A DNA stretch of 64,000 nt, taken from assembly GCF_000805385.1 (NCBI RefSeq), contig NZ_JTJW01000006.1, positions 558,001-622,000 on the forward strand, in the 5' to 3' direction. Both the position numbers and the translations under genes were made by a program. The stretch is from Mycolicibacterium setense. GTDB taxonomy: Bacteria; Actinomycetota; Actinomycetes; Mycobacteriales; Mycobacteriaceae. The notes under the pieces are model-generated. The model searched no databases, was not told the DNA's origin, and saw only the letters and a program-made list of their open reading frames with translations. Of this stretch, positions 48,002 through 55,942 are shown in pieces (positions within the stretch are counted from its first letter, which is position 1; each line of letters starts with the position of its first letter).

Positions 48002-49239
48002 TCGAATGGTCCGACACCGATGTCATCATGCGCGACACCGTGCGTGAGTTCATCGACAAGGAGATCCGGCCCCATCTCGACGGTTTGGAGAGCGGCGAGC
48101 TTTCGCCGTATCCCTTCGCCCGCAAGCTGTTCAGCGAGTTCGGCCTTGATGTGATGGCGGCAGAGGCCGTCAAGACGATGCTCGACAAGGAGCGTGAGCG
48201 CGGATCCGGCGAACGCGGGCAGAAATCCGGTGGCATCGGCGGTCTCGGCGAACAGGCATCCATGGCCGCGGTCATGGTCTCGGAGCTGGCAGGGGTGAGT
48301 ATCGGGCTGTTGAGCACGATCGGGGTCAGCCTGGGCTTGGGTGCGGCGACCATCATGAGCCGCGGCACCCTCGCACAGAAAGAGCGCTGGTTGCCGGAGC
48401 TGATGACGCTCGAGAAGATCGCGGCATGGGCGATCACCGAACCCGATGCGGGATCGGATGCGTTCGGGGGCATGAAAACCTATGTCAAACGTGACGGCTC
48501 TGATTACATCCTCAACGGTCAGAAGACCTTCATCTCCAACGGTCCCTACGCCGACGTGCTGATCGTCTACGCCAAACTCGACAACGGCGATGCGGGAATC
48601 GACCGGCGTGATCGGCCGGTGTTGACCTTCGTGCTGGACTCAGGCATGCCCGGCCTGACCCAGGGCAAGCCGTTCAAGAAAATGGGCATGATGTCGTCGC
48701 CCACAGGGGAGTTGTTCTTCGACAACATCCGGATCAGCCCGGACCGGCTGCTCGGTGAGACCGAATCCCACTCCAGCGGCGACGGGCGCGACAGTGCGCG
48801 GGCGAATTTCGTTGCGGAACGGGTCGGGGTGGCGCTGCTGTCGCTGGGCATCATCAACGAGTGTCATCGGTTGTGCCTGGACTACGCGAAGGCCCGCACG
48901 CTGTGGGGTAAGAGGATCGCCGAGTTCCAGCTGATCCAATTGAAGCTGGCCCGCATGGAGATCGCCCGGATCAACGTGCAGAACATGGTGTTCCAGTCTC
49001 TGGAACGGCTGAAGACCGGTTCGCTCCCGACGCTTTCCGAGGCTTCGGCGATCAAGCTGTACTCGTCGGAGGCCGCGACCGAGGTCGCCATGGAGGCCGT
49101 TCAGCTCTTTGGCGGCAACGGCTATATGGCCGAATACCGGGTGGAACAACTCGCCCGCGATGCCAAATCGCTGATGATCTACGCGGGCAGTAACGAGGTG
49201 CAGGTGACGCACATCGCGAAGGGGCTGCTGGCGGGATGA
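47998..49239 (+). CDS. Acyl-CoA dehydrogenase (FadE)
   Basis: A 413-residue FAD-dependent acyl-CoA dehydrogenase. It shows ITEPDAGSDAFGGMKT (FAD loop), LWGKRIAEFQLIQLKLA and LFGGNGYMAEYRVEQLARD. The usual C-terminal catalytic Glu is Ala396 (MIYAGSNEV); E274 in VAERVGVAL is placed as in isovaleryl/long-chain enzymes and is the likely base. It may match FadE21, next to ltp1 in M. tuberculosis. ATG 47998 overlaps the SDR stop. Confidence 0.9.
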   Translation: MIEWSDTDVIMRDTVREFIDKEIRPHLDGLESGELSPYPFARKLFSEFGLDVMAAEAVKTMLDKERERGSGERGQKSGGIGGLGEQASMAAVMVSELAGVSIGLLSTIGVSLGLGAATIMSRGTLAQKERWLPELMTLEKIAAWAITEPDAGSDAFGGMKTYVKRDGSDYILNGQKTFISNGPYADVLIVYAKLDNGDAGIDRRDRPVLTFVLDSGMPGLTQGKPFKKMGMMSSPTGELFFDNIRISPDRLLGETESHSSGDGRDSARANFVAERVGVALLSLGIINECHRLCLDYAKARTLWGKRIAEFQLIQLKLARMEIARINVQNMVFQSLERLKTGSLPTLSEASAIKLYSSEAATEVAMEAVQLFGGNGYMAEYRVEQLARDAKSLMIYAGSNEVQVTHIAKGLLAG

Positions 49240-50069
49240 TCGCCGAGACGCGGGCCACGTTCGGTGGCGTCGCGACCAGGGTGCTGTCGGTCTCGGGCAG
49301 CGGGACTCCGGTGGTTCTGCTGCACGGCTACGCCGACAGTGCCGACACCTGGCGCGCGGTGCTCACGCGACTGGAGGCGTTGGGGCGCAGGGCATTCGCC
49401 GTTGATCTGCCCGGCTTCGGCCGGGCAGAGCGCCGCCACCCCGGCCCATTGCTGCCGCAGTTCGACGCGTTCGCCGACGCGGTCCTCGCTGATCTCGGAC
49501 CTGCGATTCTGGTCGGCAACTCGCTTGGCGCAGCGACCGCGGTTCGCGCGGCCATCCGTAACCCTGAGGCGGTCTACGGGCTGGTGGCACTTGACGATCC
49601 GCTCAACGCGGGGCACTGGATCGCGAAACTGGCCCGAAAGCGCGCTGTGCCTGCGAGTTTCTGGTCATGTGTCGCCCGCATCCCGGTTCCGGCGCGTACG
49701 CTGCGGTGGCTCACCGTGAACGCCGTGCCGAGGGCGCTCTACGGTCCTGGATCCATCGCAGATCCCGAGGTCGTGGCTTATTGGTCCGGTTTGGCGTCGG
49801 GGCTCTCCGATGTCGCGGATATGGGCCGGGACGCCTTCCGGTACGCGCACGAAGCCCTGGGTACCCATCGGGACGTCCGCGTCGGCTGCCCCACCGTGGT
49901 TGTCCACGGCGCGCACGACCGCATCATCCCTGTCAAAGCGAGTCGAATACTGCACCAACAGATTCCAGGAAGTGAGCTCGTCGTGCTGTCCCGTTCAGGT
50001 CATTGCCCGCAACTCGACGACCCCGATGCCGTGGTTCGGCTCATCACGGGGATCGGAGCGGCCGCATGA
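49236..50069 (+). CDS. Alpha/beta hydrolase
   Basis: A 277-residue alpha/beta hydrolase. VVLLHGYADSADTW is the oxyanion loop, LVGNSLGAATAVRAA holds the nucleophile Ser, VVHGAHDRIIP the acid, and SGHCPQLDDPD the His. It is similar to C-C hydrolases and esterases of degradation pathways. Coupled at both ends by 4-nt overlaps. It could release a free acid from an ester for the ligase encoded next. Confidence 0.85.
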   Translation: MIAETRATFGGVATRVLSVSGSGTPVVLLHGYADSADTWRAVLTRLEALGRRAFAVDLPGFGRAERRHPGPLLPQFDAFADAVLADLGPAILVGNSLGAATAVRAAIRNPEAVYGLVALDDPLNAGHWIAKLARKRAVPASFWSCVARIPVPARTLRWLTVNAVPRALYGPGSIADPEVVAYWSGLASGLSDVADMGRDAFRYAHEALGTHRDVRVGCPTVVVHGAHDRIIPVKASRILHQQIPGSELVVLSRSGHCPQLDDPDAVVRLITGIGAAA

Positions 50070-51679
50070 TGGATGCACTGCATCAGCTCCGTGATCTCGT
50101 GGCAGCGGCACTGGTGCTGCAGCGGCGCGGTCTGGTCAATCTGAGCCGGCCCGTCGAAGCTCTCCGCGCCTCTCATGCGCTACGCAGATACGGGTCGTTC
50201 GGCGGCCTCGTCAGGCACACTGCCTCGCGCTATGGTGATGCGACCGCACTGGTGGATGAAGCCGGAACCATGAGCTTCCGCGATCTCGAGCGGACCTCGA
50301 ATGCGTTGGCCCGTGGTCTGTCTCGCAAGGGAATCAGCGCCGGTGCGGTGCTCGGTGTCCTGGAGCGGAATCACCGGGGACTGATGCTCGCGTTGGCCGC
50401 GGCCGGCAAGATCGGCGCCAGGGTGGTACTTCTCAACACCGGATTCGCCGCACCACAGCTGGCTGATGTCTGTGCGCGGGAGAACGTTTCGGCGGTCATC
50501 GCCGATGAAGAGTTCGCATCGCTCCTCGACGTGTTGCCGCCTGATATTGAGCGGATCGTCGGATGGGCTGGTGACATGTCGACACTTCCCACGCTGCACA
50601 GCATCGCGGGGGACGAGTGGACCGATCCGTTGCCCGCACCGGGCACGCTGGGTGGGATGGTGTTGTTGACGAGCGGCACCACCGGAACCCCCAAGGGAGC
50701 ACCGCGAAACAAGGTGAGCCCGCTTCAATCCGCCCAACTGCTCGACCGGATCCCATGGCCGGCCGACAGTACATACTTCGTGGCCGCGCCGATGTTTCAC
50801 GCCACAGGTCTGGCGACCTGTTCGTTGGGACTTGCGTTGGGCAACCGGGTCGTGCTCACCCGACGGTTCGAGCCCGAGACCACGCTCGCATCGATCGAAG
50901 ACTACGAGGTCACCACACTGATTCTCGTTCCCACCATGCTGCAGCGCATTCTCGATCTCGGCCCCGACGTGCTGGCTCGTTACGACACCTCTTCATTGAA
51001 GGTCATCTTCGCCGCAGGCTCTGCGCTGTCCCCTGACTTGTGCCGGCGGACCGCTGACGCCTTCGGTGATGTGCTGTACAACCTGTATGGGTCCACGGAG
51101 GTGGCCGTCGCGGCGGTCGCCACCCCGGGCGAGTTGCGCGCGGCGCCCGGGACCGTCGGCCGTCCGCCGGTCGGCTGCAGGCTGGCCGCCTACGACGAGC
51201 AGCGCCGAAAGATCACCGAACCGGGCCGAACCGGAACGCTTTTCGTGTCGAGCGGACTGAGTTTCTCGGGGTACACCGATGGCAGACAGAAGGAGATCGT
51301 CGACGGGCTGTTGTCGTCAGGGGATACCGGACACTTCAACGCCGACGGCCTGTGGTTCGTCGACGGGCGCGACGACGACATGATCGTTTCGGGCGGAGAG
51401 AACGTTTTTCCGCTCGAAGTCGAGAATCTGCTCGCCGACCATCCCGCAGTCGCCGAGGCATGCGTACTGGGGGTCGACGATAACGAATTCGGGAAACGAC
51501 TGCGGGCCTTCGTGGTCCGGCAATCTGATGCAGACCTGGATGCAGACGGTGTGAGAACCCACGTGCGTTCCGGGCTGGCTCGGCACAAGGTGCCAAGGGA
51601 CGTCATCTTCCTTGACTCGCTGCCGCGTAACGAGACCGGGAAGGTTCTCAAAGGTGTGTTGCGGAAGGAGTTTCGATGA
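50066..51679 (+). CDS. Fatty-acid/acyl-CoA ligase (FadD, AMP-forming)
   Basis: A 537-residue adenylate-forming ligase. The P-loop is LLTSGTTGTPKGAPR; YGSTEVAVAAV, SSGDTGHFNADGLWFVDGRDDDMI and PRNETGKVLKG (catalytic Lys) follow in order. Its role is to activate a carboxylic acid to its CoA ester, the entry step of the operon. ATG 50066 overlaps the hydrolase stop (ATGA); a longer frame from 50003 is not needed. Confidence 0.91.
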   Translation: MMDALHQLRDLVAAALVLQRRGLVNLSRPVEALRASHALRRYGSFGGLVRHTASRYGDATALVDEAGTMSFRDLERTSNALARGLSRKGISAGAVLGVLERNHRGLMLALAAAGKIGARVVLLNTGFAAPQLADVCARENVSAVIADEEFASLLDVLPPDIERIVGWAGDMSTLPTLHSIAGDEWTDPLPAPGTLGGMVLLTSGTTGTPKGAPRNKVSPLQSAQLLDRIPWPADSTYFVAAPMFHATGLATCSLGLALGNRVVLTRRFEPETTLASIEDYEVTTLILVPTMLQRILDLGPDVLARYDTSSLKVIFAAGSALSPDLCRRTADAFGDVLYNLYGSTEVAVAAVATPGELRAAPGTVGRPPVGCRLAAYDEQRRKITEPGRTGTLFVSSGLSFSGYTDGRQKEIVDGLLSSGDTGHFNADGLWFVDGRDDDMIVSGGENVFPLEVENLLADHPAVAEACVLGVDDNEFGKRLRAFVVRQSDADLDADGVRTHVRSGLARHKVPRDVIFLDSLPRNETGKVLKGVLRKEFR

Positions 51680-52524
51680 GGTCGGACGCGTATCAAGGTG
51701 GCCGAGTGGTGGCGATCACCGGCGGGGCACGGGGGATCGGCAAGGCAACGGGGGCCGCATTTCTGCGGGCAGGTGCGCGGGTTGCTCTCGGCGACATCGA
51801 CGCAGAACTGGTCGAGAAGACCGCGGTGCAGCTCGCCGAAGCCACCGGTGGCGTGGTGTGTGGCCTACCGCTCGACGTCACTGACCGGGCGTCGTTCTCG
51901 GCGTTTCTGGACGATGCCGAGCAACGGCTGGGCCGGCTCGATGTGTTGGTGAACAATGCCGGGATCATGCCCACCGGGCTGTTCGTCGATGAATCCGATG
52001 AGATGACGGACCGTATGGTCGCGATCAATCTGTTCGGCGTCCTGAACGGGTCGAAGCTGGCCGCCGTACGGATGGCAGGGCGACGTGGCCATATCGTCAA
52101 TGTGGCTTCGCTGGGGGGAGCGGGTGCGTTTCCCGGTCTGGCCACCTACTGCGCCACCAAGCATGCGGTGGTGGGTTTTTCCGAGACCTTGCAGCTGGAA
52201 CTTGAGGCCAAGGGCATCGGTGTCACCGCGGTTCTGCCGGGGGTGGTGAAAACCGAGCTCTCCGCGGGCCACAGCGCCCCGAAGTGGGTTCGGCCGGTGG
52301 CCGAGGTGGAACCCGAGGATGTGGCCGCCGCGATCGTCGCATCCGTCGGTAGCCGACGGACCAAGGTGGCGGTGCCCAGGCCGCTCGGCGCGGTCATCAA
52401 GGTCGCCTCGACGCTGCCCGACCGGCTTCGGCATCGCGCCATGCAGGCGGCTCGCTTCGACACCGCATTCGTCGACGTCGACCCCGCTGTCCGGGCGGCC
52501 TACCAGCACCGTCTGCAACCCTGA
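51676..52524 (+). CDS. Short-chain dehydrogenase/reductase
   Basis: A 282-residue classical SDR with VVAITGGARGIGKATG, LVNNAGIMPTG and YCATKHAVVGFSETL (Tyr/Lys). A C-terminal extension (from about 225, RRTKVAVPRPLGAVIKVASTLPDRL) resembles lipid- or retinol-type SDRs. Last gene of the TetR-controlled operon, coupled to fadD by 4 nt. Substrate unknown. Confidence 0.88.
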   Translation: MRSDAYQGGRVVAITGGARGIGKATGAAFLRAGARVALGDIDAELVEKTAVQLAEATGGVVCGLPLDVTDRASFSAFLDDAEQRLGRLDVLVNNAGIMPTGLFVDESDEMTDRMVAINLFGVLNGSKLAAVRMAGRRGHIVNVASLGGAGAFPGLATYCATKHAVVGFSETLQLELEAKGIGVTAVLPGVVKTELSAGHSAPKWVRPVAEVEPEDVAAAIVASVGSRRTKVAVPRPLGAVIKVASTLPDRLRHRAMQAARFDTAFVDVDPAVRAAYQHRLQP

Positions 52525-52664
52525 CTCGCGCCTGATCGCTGCGTTTCCGCTTGGCTTGCTTGATGATTCGATGACTCTGAGCACGTGCAAAACCTGAGGC
52601 TCGGGACGGCGCGAGGATTGCATCCGAGGATTCTGGGGCGGGCCGACCCAAGAACGATGTTTGA

Positions 52665-52670
52665 TAGATT
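52665..52670 (+). promoter_or_regulatory. -10 box of a leaderless araC-family transcript
   Basis: TAGATT, with 7 nt between it and GTG 52678. This spacing supports a leaderless start at 52678 rather than at the upstream ATG 52657. The gap 52525-52664 shows nothing else recognisable. Confidence 0.45.
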
Positions 52671-52677
52671 CGGACAG

Positions 52678-53697
52678 GTGGGCAGCGAGGCAGATTGGGA
52701 TGTCCCGCGGCCGGCGGCCACCTGTCGGCATCTCGTGGACGCCGCCCGCCTGCACGGTGTTCCCGTCGCGGAGTGCCTGGCCGGAACGGGTCTGACACCG
52801 GCAGACATCGAGAATGTTTCGACCGAGGTGCAGGCCGGCCAGGAGCTGGCGGTGCTGCGAAACATCTTGGCCCGCATCGAGGATCGCAGCGGGTTCGCCC
52901 GAGACGTCGGGGTCCGGTACAACTTCGCGAACATGGGTATCTTCGGCTACGCGCTGCTGGCGAGCCTCACCCTGGGCGACGCGGTCAACGTCGCCTGTCG
53001 CTTCGCAACGCTGTCGTCGAGCTTCCTTCGGCTCATCCGACGTGACACCGACGCGGGTGCCGTCATCGAGTTCGACATCGGTCACATGCCCTCCGACGTT
53101 CGGGATTTCATGCTTGAGCGTGACCTGTGGGCGCTGCTCAACATGGCGCCGCTACTGATCGGGCAACTCGACTCCGATGCGGTGGTCACCGCGGAGGTTC
53201 CGGGAATCGAGCTGCCGGCTGACCGGCTGGAGTTCTCGGGCTTGGCCGTCGAGATCGACACGTCGGCGATGCGCAGTGCCATCACCATCCCCGCCGAGGT
53301 ACTGGCGTTGCCGATGCCGGCCGCCGATGCCGCGACCGCGGCGATGTGCATGCAGCAGTGCCAGGATCTCCTGGACGCCCGCCGCCGGCGCCGGGGCGTG
53401 GCCGCGCAGGTGCGCACTCGACTGGTTCGCGACCCCGGTCGTTTGCCGCCAATGGCCGTCATCGCCGACGAGTTCTGCGTCACGGAACGAACCCTGCATC
53501 GTCGCCTGGCCGCCGAACACACCAGCTACCGCGCCTTGGTCGACGAGGTCCGTGCCACGCTCGCCGCCGCGCTGCTGGAGTCCGGGCTCACCGTCGAGGA
53601 GACGGCCCGACAACTGGGGTATTCCGAGACCGCCGCATTCACCCGAGCGTTCATCCGGTGGACCGGCACCCCGCCGAGCAGACACCGCGGCCACTGA
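52678..53697 (+). CDS. AraC-family regulator with arabinose-binding-type N-terminal domain
   Basis: A 339-residue AraC regulator. The N-terminal domain (about 20-200) is the AraC_binding_2/OruR-ArgR type with FGYALLASLTLGDAV. The C-terminal double HTH has MAVIADEFCVTERTLHRRLAAEHTSYRALVDEVR and EETARQLGYSETAAFTRAFIRWTGTPPSRHR. Start chosen from the -10 box; ATG 52657 would add seven residues. It probably activates the next gene, whose promoter holds three phased half-sites. Confidence 0.86.
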   Translation: MGSEADWDVPRPAATCRHLVDAARLHGVPVAECLAGTGLTPADIENVSTEVQAGQELAVLRNILARIEDRSGFARDVGVRYNFANMGIFGYALLASLTLGDAVNVACRFATLSSSFLRLIRRDTDAGAVIEFDIGHMPSDVRDFMLERDLWALLNMAPLLIGQLDSDAVVTAEVPGIELPADRLEFSGLAVEIDTSAMRSAITIPAEVLALPMPAADAATAAMCMQQCQDLLDARRRRRGVAAQVRTRLVRDPGRLPPMAVIADEFCVTERTLHRRLAAEHTSYRALVDEVRATLAAALLESGLTVEETARQLGYSETAAFTRAFIRWTGTPPSRHRGH

Positions 53698-53712
53698 CCG
53701 CGGCCGGGATTA

Positions 53713-53762
53713 GCTGTCCGAAAACATCAACTCGCTGTCCGGACGGGTCATTCCACCGTCCG
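53713..53762 (+). promoter_or_regulatory. Three 21-bp-phased AraC half-sites with promoter
   Basis: GCTGTCCG (53713-53720), GCTGTCCG (53734-53741) and ACCGTCCG (53755-53762) repeat at exactly 21-bp steps, two helical turns, all in the same orientation. The last overlaps a -35-like TTCCAC (53751-53756); the -10 TAACGT is at 53775-53780, and the ATG follows after 7 nt. This is how an AraC activator contacts RNA polymerase. Confidence 0.65.
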
Positions 53763-53787
53763 GAGTTCCGAACCTAACGTCGTGTCC

Positions 53788-54672
53788 ATGGGAAACGCAG
53801 CGGTGGATTTGACGGTGCGTCGGATGAAGTTCGGATTCGACGCCCGCCCTACTGGCGACAAGTACTTCGCCGACGGCAGCATCGTATTCAGTCACACTGT
53901 GGCGCTCCTGTCGGCCATCTTCCCGCCGGGGGAGGACATCTTCGTGCGCTCAGTGCGCCGCTACCTGGACGAGATCACCGACCCTGAGCTGCGGAAACGG
54001 GTGTTGGGGTTCATCGGTCAGGAGAAGACCCACGGGCTGCAGCATCGGGAACTCAACGAACAACTTGCGGCGATGGGTTACCCAACGGCCTGGTTCGAGT
54101 ATCTGCTGCAGAGCACCGAACGAATGGAGAAGTTCCTCGACAAGCAGTACCCCAGCCCCGACCGGCTGGTGCGACTGCGGCACTTCTTCCTCGGGTTCAC
54201 CGTGGCCGCAGAGCATTTCACCGCCGTGTGGGCGGAGAACATTCTGAACAGCCCAGAGATCCAGACGATGATGTACGACCCGGAGATCCGCAACCTGCTG
54301 AACTGGCATGCGCTGGAGGAGTTGGAGCACAAGTCCGTCGCCTTCGACGTGTACCGGGCGCTAGGCGTTCCGGAATCGACGCGGATCCGCTGGATGCGGT
54401 TCGACTCCAACTTCGGGATTCCGATCTTGTTGGCGTTCGCATGGCTGTCGATCATCGCCACCGACGCCGACGGGCGCCGCCAGCCGTGGCGGATTCTGCG
54501 TGAAACCGTGCAGATGCTGCGTAACCCGATGTGGAAGGGCTTCTACTCGGCGATGCGACCGTTCAAGGACCCGGGCTTCCATCCCGACCAGATCGACAAC
54601 ACCGAGCTACTGGAAACCTGGCACCGAGAGCTCTTCGGCGACGACGGACAGCTGGCCGGCCACCTGAAGTAG
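53788..54672 (+). CDS. PF10118-type 'metal-dependent hydrolase', di-iron-like helical protein
   Basis: A 294-residue helical protein of the PF10118 family. It has EKTHGLQHRELN, VAAEHFTAVWAE and LEELEHKSVAFDVY: two ExxH motifs and extra Glu residues, arranged like a carboxylate-bridged di-iron site in a four-helix bundle. Oxygenase activity is therefore as plausible as the 'hydrolase' name. A hydrophobic stretch near residues 212-226 (PILLAFAWLSII) may touch the membrane. ATG 53788 fits the -10 box; it is probably AraC-controlled. Confidence 0.78.
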   Translation: MGNAAVDLTVRRMKFGFDARPTGDKYFADGSIVFSHTVALLSAIFPPGEDIFVRSVRRYLDEITDPELRKRVLGFIGQEKTHGLQHRELNEQLAAMGYPTAWFEYLLQSTERMEKFLDKQYPSPDRLVRLRHFFLGFTVAAEHFTAVWAENILNSPEIQTMMYDPEIRNLLNWHALEELEHKSVAFDVYRALGVPESTRIRWMRFDSNFGIPILLAFAWLSIIATDADGRRQPWRILRETVQMLRNPMWKGFYSAMRPFKDPGFHPDQIDNTELLETWHRELFGDDGQLAGHLK

Positions 54673-54709
54673 GACAGGTCCGGTCGTCAGACGAGGTACC
54701 GCGAGGGCC

Positions 54710-55942
54710 TCAAAGTTGGCCGTGGCGAGGCGGTTTCGTGCCCGACAGGGTGTAGTTGCCGATGTGGCGGACCTTCCACCGGGTGGCGTCGTGCAGGGTG
54801 TGGGTGCGGGCGTCACGCCAGTACCGCGACAGGTTGCCCGAAGCCGACGCGCTGCGGGTCCCGCCGAATTCGAACAGCGCGCTGCCGGCTTCCACCGCGG
54901 CGCGTGCGGCGGACACCTTGGCGATCGCCACCGCGATCGAGGCGGCCGCGGCGCTGTCCTCGGTGAGATCGGCGCGGGCCGCGTCGACCTGGCGGGCAGC
55001 GTCGGCGATCAACGCCTGGGCCGCGCGCACCGTCACGGTCAGCTCGCCTGCCACCTGCACCAGCGTCGGGTCTTCCACGGCGCTCGAGACCGACGCCTCG
55101 AAATGCGGCCGAGCCTTTGCGGCCTGACGCACCCCTTCCTCCAACGCCGCCGTCGCGATCCCCGCGTCGAGGGCCGCATGCAGCAGCTGCGCTCGCGCCC
55201 CGTACACCGTGGGGCGCGTGAAGATCGGACTGAAATCGATGACGTGGGCGGCCGGCACCTCCACGTCGGTGAGCGTGACGGTGCCCGAGGCCGTGGTCCG
55301 CTGACCCATGCCGTCCCAGTCGTCGACGATCTCGACCCCGGGGGCGTCACGCGGCACGAACGCGATGGCTTTCGGCGTGGCAGCTGTGGGCACCTGGCCC
55401 GAGCCATCGGAACGCGAGGCCCGCACGATCAGCCAGTCGGCGAACAACGCCCCGGTCGAGTAGTACTTGCGGCCGCTCAGCACATATTCGGCGCCCGCCG
55501 CGGTGAGCGTGGTGGTGTCCACATCGACGGGATGCGGCCCGCGTTCGGACTGGGCATTGGCGAACAACGCTCCGTCGAGCACGAGCCCATAGAAGTACGC
55601 CTGCTGCGCCGGCGTGCCCTGCAATCGCAGAGCCTCCAGGAACGTGAAATGCGAGTGCGGGATCTGGCCGATGGACGGGTCGCCGTGCGCGATCAATCGC
55701 AGCACCTCGGCGAGGACGGCTACGGGCACGTCGAGCCCGCCGTGCTCGGCCGGCACACTCAGGGCCAGCAGCCCCGACTCCTTGAGTGCCCGGACCTGGT
55801 CGTGCGGAAGTATCCGGTGCGCGTCACGGGCGCCGGCACCCTCGGCGAACGACCTCGACAACTGCGCTGCTGCGGCCAGCGCCGCTGGAGCTGACGAAAT
55901 GCGAGCCGACGAGATGCGGGTGGCACCGGCCAGTTCGGTCAT
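54710..55942 (-). CDS. Acyl-CoA-dehydrogenase-fold flavin monooxygenase (SfnB/DszC-like)
   Basis: A 410-residue member of the DszC/SfnB group, which uses reduced flavin to oxidise sulfur compounds for sulfur supply. LSVPAEHGGLDVPVAVLAEVLRLIA and GMGQRTTASGTVTLTDVEVPA are typical. The closing GGTRSASASGNLSRYWRDARTHTLHDATRWKVRHIGNYTL in outline is diagnostic of DszC-like enzymes. It overlaps the SsuD-like gene by 4 nt, downstream of it. A reductase is not encoded here. Confidence 0.86.
   Translation of the reverse strand: MTELAGATRISSARISSAPAALAAAAQLSRSFAEGAGARDAHRILPHDQVRALKESGLLALSVPAEHGGLDVPVAVLAEVLRLIAHGDPSIGQIPHSHFTFLEALRLQGTPAQQAYFYGLVLDGALFANAQSERGPHPVDVDTTTLTAAGAEYVLSGRKYYSTGALFADWLIVRASRSDGSGQVPTAATPKAIAFVPRDAPGVEIVDDWDGMGQRTTASGTVTLTDVEVPAAHVIDFSPIFTRPTVYGARAQLLHAALDAGIATAALEEGVRQAAKARPHFEASVSSAVEDPTLVQVAGELTVTVRAAQALIADAARQVDAARADLTEDSAAAASIAVAIAKVSAARAAVEAGSALFEFGGTRSASASGNLSRYWRDARTHTLHDATRWKVRHIGNYTLSGTKPPRHGQL

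Noticed and set aside
43721-54709. The TetR/AraC region as a genomic island
   Set aside because: No integrase, transposase, tRNA, direct repeats or clear change in base composition at its edges; gene types are normal for mycobacteria.
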